From Mumia sp. Pv4-285 (lineage in GTDB: Bacteria > Actinomycetota > Actinomycetes > Propionibacteriales > Nocardioidaceae), in NCBI RefSeq assembly GCF_041320275.1, contig NZ_CP162023.1, positions 496,001-560,000 on the forward strand: a DNA stretch of 64,000 nt, given 5' to 3'. Both the position numbers and the translations under genes were made by a program. Shown in pieces: positions 44,016-51,038 of this stretch (its first letter is position 1; each line of letters begins with the position of its first letter). A model generated the notes under the pieces. That model searched no databases. It worked only from the letters and a program-made list of their open reading frames with translations, and was not told where the DNA came from.

Positions 44016-45140
44016 ATGACGATGACTCCAACCCGCCGCGGCGCGGGCCTGGTCGCGGCGGGTGCCCTCGTTGCAGGTGCCCTCGGCGCGCTCCCGATGT
44101 CCGCGGCGCACGCCGCTGAGGTCACGACAGACTACTCGTGCGACTACACCGGCGGCCCGCACGCATCGTCGCTGAGCGCGGATGTTCAGGCGCCGGCGAC
44201 GATCCTGACGGGTCAGCCGCTCACGCTGAGCGCGACCGGCGTCGAGTATGCCTGGGGCGCGACCTGGAGCCAGGCGGGCCGCGACTACTCGATGAAGTAC
44301 AAGGGCGTGACCGCGACCGTGCCGGTGATCGTCAACGGCGTCGCTCTCGCGCAACCGGCGAAGCTGACCTTCGACGACGCTGACCTGGTCGTCCCCGCAG
44401 CCGGCAACATGACGTGGCCGGCGAAGATCGCGTTCCCTGCGATCCCGACCACCTCGGGCGCCGACGTGAGCGTCACATTCGGCAAGGTCGACTTCGACAT
44501 GCAGGTCGCTCTCAGCCTCGTCGGCGGCGGCAACATCTTCATCCCGGCCAAGGTCCCTTGCGCGGTTTCCGGCGCGGCGCCGACGGTCGCGAGCGTCGAT
44601 GTCCTTCCCCCGGGCACCCTCGCCTCGGCCGCAGCGCTGCGGGCCGTCGGCAAGCCCGTCGTCGGCCAGCGACTGTCGGCCGTCGGTGGGACGACCACCC
44701 CGGCCAGCGCGGTCGCGTACACGTGGCTCGTCGGCGGCAAGGCTGCCGGCGCCGGTGCGGCGTACGTCGTGAAGCCCGCCGATCTCGGCAAGGCCGTCGC
44801 CCTGAGCTCGCGGGCGACGAAGGTCGGCTACAAGACGAAGATCACCACCGTCACCGTCGGGAAGGTCGCCGCCGGCACCTTCGTCGTACCGGGCAAGCCC
44901 AAGGTCACCGGCAAGGCCAAGGTGGGCAAGACGCTCACGGCCAAGCCCAGGGCCGTCGCCGGGACCAAGGTCACGTACCAGTGGCTGAAGAACGGCAAGG
45001 CCGTCAAGGGCGCGAAGGCCAAGAAGCTCAAGCTCAAGAAGTCGTTCAAGGGCAAGAAGGTGTCGGTGAAGGTCACCTACACCCGGGCCGGCTACCGCAC
45101 CGTCGTCGTGACGTCGGCCGCCAAGAAGGTCAAGAAGTAA
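44016..45140 (+). CDS. Secreted protein with Lys-rich C-terminal repeat domain
   Basis: This 374-residue exported protein begins with a signal peptide (AGLVAAGALVAGALGALPMSAAHAAE). A beta-rich domain of about 180 residues with a Cys pair follows. Then come two copies of an actinobacterial extracellular repeat of the form GxPxVxGxxLxAxxGTxxPxSxxxYxWLxGGKxxxGA; the second (about 290-374) is extremely lysine-rich (GKPKVTGKAKVGKTLTAKP, KAKKLKLKKSFKGKKVSVK). It is probably a surface protein; the basic tail could bind wall polyanions. GGAAGGAGAG precedes the ATG. Confidence 0.8.
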   Translation: MTMTPTRRGAGLVAAGALVAGALGALPMSAAHAAEVTTDYSCDYTGGPHASSLSADVQAPATILTGQPLTLSATGVEYAWGATWSQAGRDYSMKYKGVTATVPVIVNGVALAQPAKLTFDDADLVVPAAGNMTWPAKIAFPAIPTTSGADVSVTFGKVDFDMQVALSLVGGGNIFIPAKVPCAVSGAAPTVASVDVLPPGTLASAAALRAVGKPVVGQRLSAVGGTTTPASAVAYTWLVGGKAAGAGAAYVVKPADLGKAVALSSRATKVGYKTKITTVTVGKVAAGTFVVPGKPKVTGKAKVGKTLTAKPRAVAGTKVTYQWLKNGKAVKGAKAKKLKLKKSFKGKKVSVKVTYTRAGYRTVVVTSAAKKVKK

Positions 45141-45150
45141 CCCAGATCTG

Positions 45151-45204
45151 ACGAAAGACCCGGCATCCGGCCGCCTGTCCCGGCTCGGATGTCGGGTCCT
45201 TCGT
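45151..45204 (+). terminator. Terminator of the secreted Lys-rich protein gene
   Basis: Arms of 19 bases (45151-45169 and 45186-45204) pair with one mismatch and one wobble around a 16-base loop, 10 bases after the stop codon. The following 138 bases hold no gene. Confidence 0.75.
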
Positions 45205-45342
45205 TGTCGCGATCCTGGCCGCACGTCCGAACGGAGCCACGTCGCAACCTGGCACAGCTCGTGACGTTGTTCAGCATGATGTTGACACACGCAAGGATGG
45301 GCACGCGGACATGAATATTGGCGGCAAGGACCTGGGGTAGTG

Positions 45343-45795
45343 ATGCGCGTCGAGTCTCACGATCGCTTCAGCGCCGTTGCCGAGTTTGACCCGGTGACGG
45401 GGCGCCTCGATGAGTTCAGCCGTGCGTCCGGCGCCGCTGCGGACCGGGTCGCCCCACAGGGCCACTATTCAAGGTTGGCGGGGACGCTCGTGGTGTTCTA
45501 CCGACTTGGCGCGTCACTTTGGATACGCATCGGGGTCGCATCCCGGAATCTCGACGACGCGGGAGTGGAGATCCGCTGGAAGAGGTCTCGTGGGCACTCA
45601 ACTCTGGACCTCATCGATAACGGAGTGCTGGTTGCGGAAGCGGAGTATCAGCCAGGCCCGGGAGGTGGCGACGCGGATCCGACTCCTTTCGCGGAATCGG
45701 AAGACTGGGACTTCGGGCTGTTCGTGAATGCGGTGCTTGGGAGCGAAGGTCGCCGCGCGCGCATCTACGGCGGGGCGGGAGGATACGCGGAATGA
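45343..45795 (+). CDS. Unknown protein A of a two-gene unit
   Basis: I cannot assign this 150-residue protein. It has no signal or membrane segment, a hydrophobic central stretch (LAGTLVVFYRLGASLWIRIGVA) and an acidic C-terminal part ending GGAGGYAE. Codon use is less GC-rich than in neighbours, with several AGG, TTG and AAT codons, and its upstream region is AT-richer (CATGAATATTGG), which suggests recent acquisition. The ATG at 45343 has AAGGA 12 bases upstream. It overlaps the next unknown gene by 4 bases (ATGA). Confidence 0.6.
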   Translation: MRVESHDRFSAVAEFDPVTGRLDEFSRASGAAADRVAPQGHYSRLAGTLVVFYRLGASLWIRIGVASRNLDDAGVEIRWKRSRGHSTLDLIDNGVLVAEAEYQPGPGGGDADPTPFAESEDWDFGLFVNAVLGSEGRRARIYGGAGGYAE

Positions 45796-46130
45796 CGAAA
45801 TCGCGGAGGGGGCAGCCGTACCGTCGGAAGATCCGGTTCCTGGATGACGCGTTGATTCTCGAGGATGGCGCGCGGTGGGATCGAGTCCGTCCCGCGAGCT
45901 CGTACTTCAGTACCGCGCGCGAGGTCTGTGAGCTGTCGCCGATCCGTGCCGTCCTCATCGATGGCCGCACCGCGCCGACGGACATGACGCTCGAGCGATA
46001 TAGAGCCTGCGTCGCACAGGCGCTGACAACCGTCCCTGCGGAAGGCGAGGACCCGGCGGTCCAGTTCGTCGTCTACTCCCGAGGCGGCCACACCATCGTC
46101 GGTGTGGTGCCGGCGCAGGACTGGTTCTGA
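45792..46130 (+). CDS. Unknown protein B of a two-gene unit
   Basis: This unrecognised 112-residue protein starts with a basic segment (MTKSRRGQPYRRKIRF) and has alternating strands and helices; it ends QFVVYSRGGHTIVGVVPAQDWF. It contains a rare AGA codon and several GAT and TTG codons unlike the surrounding genes. It is coupled to the preceding gene by an ATGA overlap, so the two should act together. A toxin-immunity or other accessory pair is possible but nothing shows it. Confidence 0.6.
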   Translation: MTKSRRGQPYRRKIRFLDDALILEDGARWDRVRPASSYFSTAREVCELSPIRAVLIDGRTAPTDMTLERYRACVAQALTTVPAEGEDPAVQFVVYSRGGHTIVGVVPAQDWF

Positions 46131-46170
46131 GCGTCCCCGGCGGTGCGGGCCGGCGGTGATCCAGCGAGCT

Positions 46171-46209
46171 GCTGGGCCCTGATCCAGCGCTGATGGATCA
46201 GAGCCCAGC
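46171..46209. terminator. Bidirectional terminator between convergent genes
   Basis: A 16-bp stem with one mismatch (46171-46186 and 46194-46209) and a 7-base loop lies between the second unknown gene and the acyl-CoA ligase stop on the opposite strand. Confidence 0.8.
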
Positions 46210-46211
46210 CG

Positions 46212-47783
46212 TCAGATCTGGCGGCCCGACTCCGCCCAGTAGCCCTTGCGAAGGTCGCGCTTGAGGATCTTGCCGGACGGGTTGCGGGGGAGGAGCTCGA
46301 CGACGTCGATCGTCCGCGGGCACTTGTAGCCGGCGAGCTGCTCGCGCGTGTACGCGATGAGCTCCTCCTCGGTGACCGACTGGCCCTCGCGGAAGGCGAC
46401 GACGGCCTTCACGCTCTCGCCCCAGCGCTCGTCGGGAACGCCGATCACGGCAACCTCGGCGACCGCGGGGTGTCCGGTGAGGACGCGCTCCACCTCGGGG
46501 GAGTACACGTTCTCGCCACCGGTGACGATCATGTCTTTGATGCGGTCCTCGACGTATACGTAGCCGTCCACGAAGCGCCCGATGTCGCCCGTCCGGAACC
46601 AGCCGTTCTCGGTGATGACCTCGGCGGTGGCCCCGGGCTTGTTGAGGAAGCCCTTCATCAGCTGCGGCGTGCGGAACCACAGCTCGCCCGCCTCGCCCTC
46701 GGCCACGTCCTCCAGCAGGAACGGGTCGACGACGCGGGTCTCCACGCCCGGGATCGGGATGCCGGCCGACAGCAGCCGCTCCGGGTGGTCGGCGTCGAGG
46801 TGGTCCTCGGGGAGCAGGTGCGTCACGACGCCGCACACCTCGGTGAGGCCGTACACCTGCATGAACTTCGTGTCCGGCCACGCCTCCATCGCCGCGCGCA
46901 GCAGCGGCAGCGGCATCGGCGCGGCGCCGTACGTGAAGAACTTCAGGCGACCGAACAGCGCGGCGGCCTCAGGCCCTCCGGCGAGCGCCATCTGCGCGAC
47001 GGCGGGGACGAGGAACGCGGAGTTGGCGCCCTTCATGATCGCCGTCGCCAACGACATCGGGTCGGGGTCGCGCGTCATGATGCTCGGGAACCCGTCGTGG
47101 ATCGCGAACTGCACGTACGAGGTGCCGCCGACGTGGAAGAGCGGCATGGCGACGAGGCTCTTGTCGCCGGGCTCGAGCTCCCAGTCCGCGTGGGCGTTCA
47201 CCGTGTGCGCGACCATCGCGCGGTGCGACAGCATGACGCCCTTGGGTCGCCCGGTCGTGCCCGAGCTGTACATCACGAGGCAGATGTCGTCTGGACGGTG
47301 GTCGGGCGACGGTCCGGCAGGCTGTGACGCGGCGAGCCACGCCTCGTACTCGTCTCCTTCAGCTCCGTCTGGCGTCACCTGGATGATCTGCTCGACCGTG
47401 GGGAGCCTCTCGCGGATCGTCTCGATCGCCGGGACCAGCTCCGTCCCGACGAACAGGACCCGGGCACCGGAGTCGTTGATCGTGTAGTCCAGCTCGTCGC
47501 CGGCAAGGCGCCAGTTGACGATCGCGGTCGCCATGCCGCGGGAGGCGGCCGCGAGAGTGATCTCGACGCACGCCGGATGGTTCTTGTCGAGGAACGCGAC
47601 GACGTCCCCCCGGCCCAGCCCGAGGTCGCGCAGGCCGCCTGCAGCGCGGCGTACGCGGTCGTCGAACTCGGCGTACGACCATGCCCTCTCGCCGTAGTCC
47701 ATGCAGTCGGCGTCCGGCGTCACCTCGGCCCAGTAGGCCAGGCGATCATCCAGGAAGGTAGGTGTCGGAGGGGCTGCGGTCAT
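46212..47783 (-). CDS. Fatty-acid-CoA ligase (AMP-forming)
   Basis: This 523-residue acyl-CoA synthetase has MYSSGTTGRPKGVMLSH as P-loop, YGLTEVCGV as adenine motif, WFRTGDIGRFVDGYVYVEDRIKDMIVTGGENVYSPEVE as hinge and a C-terminal catalytic lysine in PRNPSGKILKRDL. It is close to mycobacterial FadD-type ligases for fatty or steroid-derived acids; the substrate is not certain. The ATG at 47783 has GAGGAG upstream. A perfect CRP/GlxR-type palindrome 52-67 bases before the start suggests carbon-source control. Confidence 0.92.
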   Translation of the reverse strand: MTAAPPTPTFLDDRLAYWAEVTPDADCMDYGERAWSYAEFDDRVRRAAGGLRDLGLGRGDVVAFLDKNHPACVEITLAAASRGMATAIVNWRLAGDELDYTINDSGARVLFVGTELVPAIETIRERLPTVEQIIQVTPDGAEGDEYEAWLAASQPAGPSPDHRPDDICLVMYSSGTTGRPKGVMLSHRAMVAHTVNAHADWELEPGDKSLVAMPLFHVGGTSYVQFAIHDGFPSIMTRDPDPMSLATAIMKGANSAFLVPAVAQMALAGGPEAAALFGRLKFFTYGAAPMPLPLLRAAMEAWPDTKFMQVYGLTEVCGVVTHLLPEDHLDADHPERLLSAGIPIPGVETRVVDPFLLEDVAEGEAGELWFRTPQLMKGFLNKPGATAEVITENGWFRTGDIGRFVDGYVYVEDRIKDMIVTGGENVYSPEVERVLTGHPAVAEVAVIGVPDERWGESVKAVVAFREGQSVTEEELIAYTREQLAGYKCPRTIDVVELLPRNPSGKILKRDLRKGYWAESGRQI

Positions 47784-47834
47784 CGGCTGACTCCTCGGGG
47801 CGGCGCGTGCGCGTCGGCGGACAGTGGTGACGAC

Positions 47835-47850
47835 TGTGACACGGGTCACA
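47835..47850. promoter_or_regulatory. Perfect CRP/GlxR-type palindrome
   Basis: TGTGA-CACGGG-TCACA matches the TGTGA-N6-TCACA consensus at all ten positions. It lies between the acyl-CoA ligase start (47783, minus) and the -10 box of the 42-residue ORF (47867, plus), so it could control either or both. Confidence 0.65.
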
Positions 47851-47878
47851 CGGTGAGGCAAGGACGTACTCTGAGGTG

Positions 47879-48007
47879 GTGCCTCTTGCTGAGATCTCCG
47901 CCGCCGGATCCCTTCCCCAACCGCTCATCGGAGCGGTCGCCGTCGGCATTCCGCTGCTCATCGTCGCTGTCTTCTTCGTCTTCTGGGACCGCCCGAAGAA
48001 GCCCTGA
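47879..48007 (+). CDS. 42-residue single-pass membrane protein upstream of purF
   Basis: This small open frame of 42 codons starts at the GTG at 47879, 6 bases after a -10-like TACTCT (47867-47872). The peptide has a polar start (MPLAEISAAGSLPQP), one membrane helix (LIGAVAVGIPLLIVAVFFVFW) and a charged end (DRPKKP), a typical bitopic protein with the positive-inside tail. It has its own promoter and ends 38 bases before purF. No known function; the coding claim rests on the hydrophobic pattern, codon bias and promoter spacing. Confidence 0.6.
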   Translation: MPLAEISAAGSLPQPLIGAVAVGIPLLIVAVFFVFWDRPKKP

Positions 48008-48045
48008 GCAGGAGCGCATTCACCCCAGGCACCTACACTGGAGGC

Positions 48046-49560
48046 GTGCCTCGCGGAGACGGTCGTCTGACCCACGACCTGGACCCCCACGACGTCGGCC
48101 CCCAGGATGCCTGCGGTGTCTTCGGAGTATGGGCTCCAGGCGAAGAAGTAGCCAAGCTCTCGTACTTCGGGCTCTACGCCCTCCAGCACCGCGGACAGGA
48201 GTCCGCGGGCATCGCAGTGAGCAACGGATCGCAGATCCTCGTCTACAAGGACATGGGCCTCGTCTCGCAGGTCTTCGACGAGGCCACGCTCGAGTCGCTC
48301 CAGGGAAGCCTGGCCATCGGCCACACCCGCTACTCGACCACCGGCGCCAGCGTCTGGCAGAACGCGCAGCCGACGTTCCGGCCGACCGCGCACGGGTCCG
48401 TGGCCCTCGGTCACAACGGCAACCTGACCAACACCGCCGAGCTCGCCGACCTCCTCGAGAAGCGCACCGCCGAGACCGGCAGCGAGCTCGTCGGCCGTGT
48501 GCGGGAGTTCGCGTCCAGCGACACCGCTGTGATGGCCTCGCTGCTCGCCTCGTACGAGGACCGCTCGCTCGAGGACGCCGCGCTGGAGGTGCTGCCGCAG
48601 CTGCGCGGCGCCTTCTCCCTGGTCTTCATGGACAACGACACTCTGTACGCCGCGCGCGACCCGCAGGGCATCCGTCCGCTGGTGCTCGGCCGCCTCGAGC
48701 GCGGATGGGTCGTCGCCTCCGAGACTGCCGCGCTCGACATCGTCGGTGCCTCGTACATCCGCGAGATCGAGCCGGGCGAGTTCGTGGCGATCGACGCAGA
48801 CGGCCTCCGTACGCACCACTTCGCTGAGCCGGCGCCCAAGGGCTGCGTCTTCGAGTTCGTCTACCTCGCGCGTCCCGACACCCAGATCTCCGACCAGAGG
48901 GTCTTCTCCGTCCGAGCCGAGATCGGTCGCCGCCTGGCCGCGGAGGCCCCGGTCGAGGCCGACCTCGTGATCCCCGTGCCGGAGTCCGGCACGCCGGCGG
49001 CGATCGGCTTCGCGGAGGCCTCGGGCATCCCGTTCGGCCACGGGCTCGTCAAGAACTCGTACGTCGGCCGCACGTTCATCCAGCCGAGCCAGACCCTGCG
49101 CCAGCTCGGCATCCGGCTCAAGCTCAACCCGTTGCGCGACGTCATCGCCGGCAAGCGCCTGGTCGTCGTGGACGACTCGATCGTGCGGGGCAACACGCAG
49201 CGTCAGCTCGTCCGCATGCTCCGCGAGGCGGGTGCTGCCGAGGTCCACGTGCGCATCTCCAGTCCACCGGTGAAGTGGCCCTGCTTCTACGGCATCGACT
49301 TCGCGACCCGGGCCGAGCTGATCGCCAACGGCATCTCGGTGGACGAGATCCGCCGCTCGATCGGCGCGGACTCCCTGTCCTACATCTCGCTCGAGGAGAT
49401 GGTCGACGCCACGAACGTGCCCAAGGCGAACCTGTGCCGGGCGTGCTTCGACGGCGAGTACCCTGTCGCGCTGCCCGAGGGCAGCCTGGTCGGCAGGAAC
49501 CTTCTCGAGCCCGAGGAGCACGCGGACGACCGCGTCTCCGTGACCATGGTCAATCCCTGA
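48046..49560 (+). CDS. purF: Amidophosphoribosyltransferase
   Basis: PurF makes phosphoribosylamine from PRPP and glutamine, the first committed step of purine synthesis. The 504-residue protein has a 22-residue propeptide before the N-terminal nucleophile Cys23 (DACGVFGV). The PRPP-binding motif is LVVVDDSIVRGNTQ, and cysteines in GCVFEF, PCFYGID and NLCRACF fit the 4Fe-4S cluster of the Bacillus-type enzyme. The GTG start lies 6 bases after TACACT (48034-48039), so it is leaderless. purM follows after 16 bases. Confidence 0.97.
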   Translation: MPRGDGRLTHDLDPHDVGPQDACGVFGVWAPGEEVAKLSYFGLYALQHRGQESAGIAVSNGSQILVYKDMGLVSQVFDEATLESLQGSLAIGHTRYSTTGASVWQNAQPTFRPTAHGSVALGHNGNLTNTAELADLLEKRTAETGSELVGRVREFASSDTAVMASLLASYEDRSLEDAALEVLPQLRGAFSLVFMDNDTLYAARDPQGIRPLVLGRLERGWVVASETAALDIVGASYIREIEPGEFVAIDADGLRTHHFAEPAPKGCVFEFVYLARPDTQISDQRVFSVRAEIGRRLAAEAPVEADLVIPVPESGTPAAIGFAEASGIPFGHGLVKNSYVGRTFIQPSQTLRQLGIRLKLNPLRDVIAGKRLVVVDDSIVRGNTQRQLVRMLREAGAAEVHVRISSPPVKWPCFYGIDFATRAELIANGISVDEIRRSIGADSLSYISLEEMVDATNVPKANLCRACFDGEYPVALPEGSLVGRNLLEPEEHADDRVSVTMVNP

Positions 49561-49576
49561 GCGGCGGAGGGTCGCA

Positions 49577-50626
49577 GTGACGTCGTACGCAAGTGCCGGA
49601 GTCTCGATCGAGGCCGGAGACCGTGCCGTCGAGCTGATGAAGGAGTGGGTCGAGAAGGCTCGCCGGCCGGAGGTCCTCGGAGGGATCGGCGGGTTCGCCG
49701 GCCTGTTCGACGCCTCGCAGCTGAAGCGCTTCGACCGTCCGTTGCTCGCCACGTCCGCGGACGGTGTCGGCACGAAGGTCGCCATCGCGCAGCGCATGGA
49801 CGTCCACGACACGATCGGCTTCGACCTCGTCGGCATGCTCGTCGATGACCTCGTCGTCTGCGGTGCGGAGCCGCTGTTCCTCACCGACTACATCGCGACC
49901 GGCAAGGTCGTGCCGGAGCGGGTGGCTGCGATCGTCAAGGGCATCGCCCAGGCGTGCGAGGAGGCGGGCTGCGCTCTGCTGGGCGGCGAGACCGCCGAGC
50001 ACCCGGGCCTGCTCGGTCCTGACGACTACGACGTCGCGGGCTCGACGACCGGCGTCGTCGAGGCAGAGTCGCTGCTTGGCGCTCACAAGGTCCAGGCGGG
50101 CGACGCCGTGATCGCGATGGCGTCGTCGGGCCTGCACTCCAACGGCTACTCGCTGGTCCGCAAGGTCTTCTTCGAGGTGGCCGGCTGGGACGTCGAGCGT
50201 GAGGTGTCCGAGCTCGGGGGCACCCTCGGCGAGACGCTGCTGACGCCGACGCGCCTGTACGCGAAGCCGTGCCTGGAGCTGGCGTCGGCGGTCGAGGTGC
50301 ACGCGATGTCCCACATCACCGGTGGCGGGTTCGCCGCGAACCTGGCGCGTGTGATCCCGGACGGCGTCTCCGTCCGGGTCGAGCGCAGCACCTGGACGCC
50401 GGCCCCGGTGTTCGGGCTGGTCGGCGAGCTCGGCGGGGTCTCTCGTCCCGATCTGGAGTCCGCTCTCAACATGGGTGTCGGCATGGTGGCGCTGGTCGCT
50501 CGCGACTCGGCAGAGCGTGCACTCGCCGTTCTCGCCGAGCAGGGCATCGACGCCTGGGAGTGCGGCGAGGTCCTCGATGTTCCCGGCGGAGGGGTTGAGC
50601 TGGTCGGCGGCTACCGCGCAGTGTGA
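49577..50626 (+). CDS. purM: Phosphoribosylformylglycinamidine cyclo-ligase
   Basis: PurM closes the imidazole ring, converting FGAM to AIR with ATP. The 349-residue protein has the family's SYASAGVSIEAGDRAVELM start, LLATSADGVGTKVAIAQ, LVGMLVDDLVVCGAEPLFLTDYIATGK and HITGGGFAANLARVIP. It has a GTG start and runs in an operon with purF, 16 bases downstream. Confidence 0.97.
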   Translation: MTSYASAGVSIEAGDRAVELMKEWVEKARRPEVLGGIGGFAGLFDASQLKRFDRPLLATSADGVGTKVAIAQRMDVHDTIGFDLVGMLVDDLVVCGAEPLFLTDYIATGKVVPERVAAIVKGIAQACEEAGCALLGGETAEHPGLLGPDDYDVAGSTTGVVEAESLLGAHKVQAGDAVIAMASSGLHSNGYSLVRKVFFEVAGWDVEREVSELGGTLGETLLTPTRLYAKPCLELASAVEVHAMSHITGGGFAANLARVIPDGVSVRVERSTWTPAPVFGLVGELGGVSRPDLESALNMGVGMVALVARDSAERALAVLAEQGIDAWECGEVLDVPGGGVELVGGYRAV

Positions 50627-50637
50627 TCTGCATCACC
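50622..50637 (+). promoter_or_regulatory. CRP/GlxR-like palindrome at the purM stop
   Basis: TGTGA-TCTGCA-TCACC matches 9 of 10 arm positions and overlaps the purM stop codon. It lies about 130 bases before the DUF3073 gene. A regulatory role is uncertain. Confidence 0.35.
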
Positions 50638-50764
50638 CTCGACATCGGGTGCCGGAATCGTCGGTGACGAGTCGCCGGGTCGGTTCGCGCATCCTTGGCC
50701 TCAACAGGTAGCCTTAGCGCTACGAGAGACCACATTCCGAGACTTCGCGAGGGGGTCGGACCCT

Positions 50765-50959
50765 ATGGGGCGCGGCCGTGCAAAAGCCAAGCAGACGAAG
50801 GTTGCACGCAACCTGAAGTATCAGACGCTCGACACCGACTTCGACCAGCTGCAGCGCGAGCTCCACGGTGAGCCCGACGGCGCTGTCGAAGAGCCGGACC
50901 CCGAGCTTCTCGAGAAGTACGCCGACTTCGCCGACAGCGAGTCCGGTCCTCCGAAGTGA
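50765..50959 (+). CDS. DUF3073 family small protein
   Basis: This 64-residue protein has the conserved actinobacterial DUF3073 start MGRGRAKAKQTKVARNLKYQTLDTDFDQLQREL and an acidic tail. In Mycobacterium and Streptomyces the homologue lies right after purM, as here. The function is unknown; the basic N-terminal half and acidic C-terminal half suggest nucleic-acid or ribosome contact. The 138 bases before it hold a -10-like element and no other gene. A strong terminator follows. Confidence 0.93.
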   Translation: MGRGRAKAKQTKVARNLKYQTLDTDFDQLQRELHGEPDGAVEEPDPELLEKYADFADSESGPPK

Positions 50960-50966
50960 ACGTCGC

Positions 50967-51003
50967 CGACGCAGCCCGCCGGATTCTCCCGCGGGCTGCG
51001 TCG
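50967..51003. terminator. Terminator of DUF3073, shared with the ABC exporter on the other strand
   Basis: A perfect 13-bp stem (50967-50979 with 50991-51003) and an 11-base loop, followed by TGTCTTG, lies 8 bases after the DUF3073 stop and 36 bases before the convergent ABC gene's stop. Confidence 0.85.
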
Positions 51004-51038
51004 TGTCTTGCGCACTGACAGACGCGCCGCCGTCCGTC

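Noticed and set aside
45282-45287. TTGACA as a -35 box before the unknown gene pair
   Set aside because: No acceptable -10 hexamer lies 16-18 bases downstream.
41763-45290. A 1175-codon open frame on the minus strand across four genes
   Set aside because: It runs antisense or out of frame through the DUF1906, M20 and secreted-protein genes; composition is typical of a GC-driven shadow frame.
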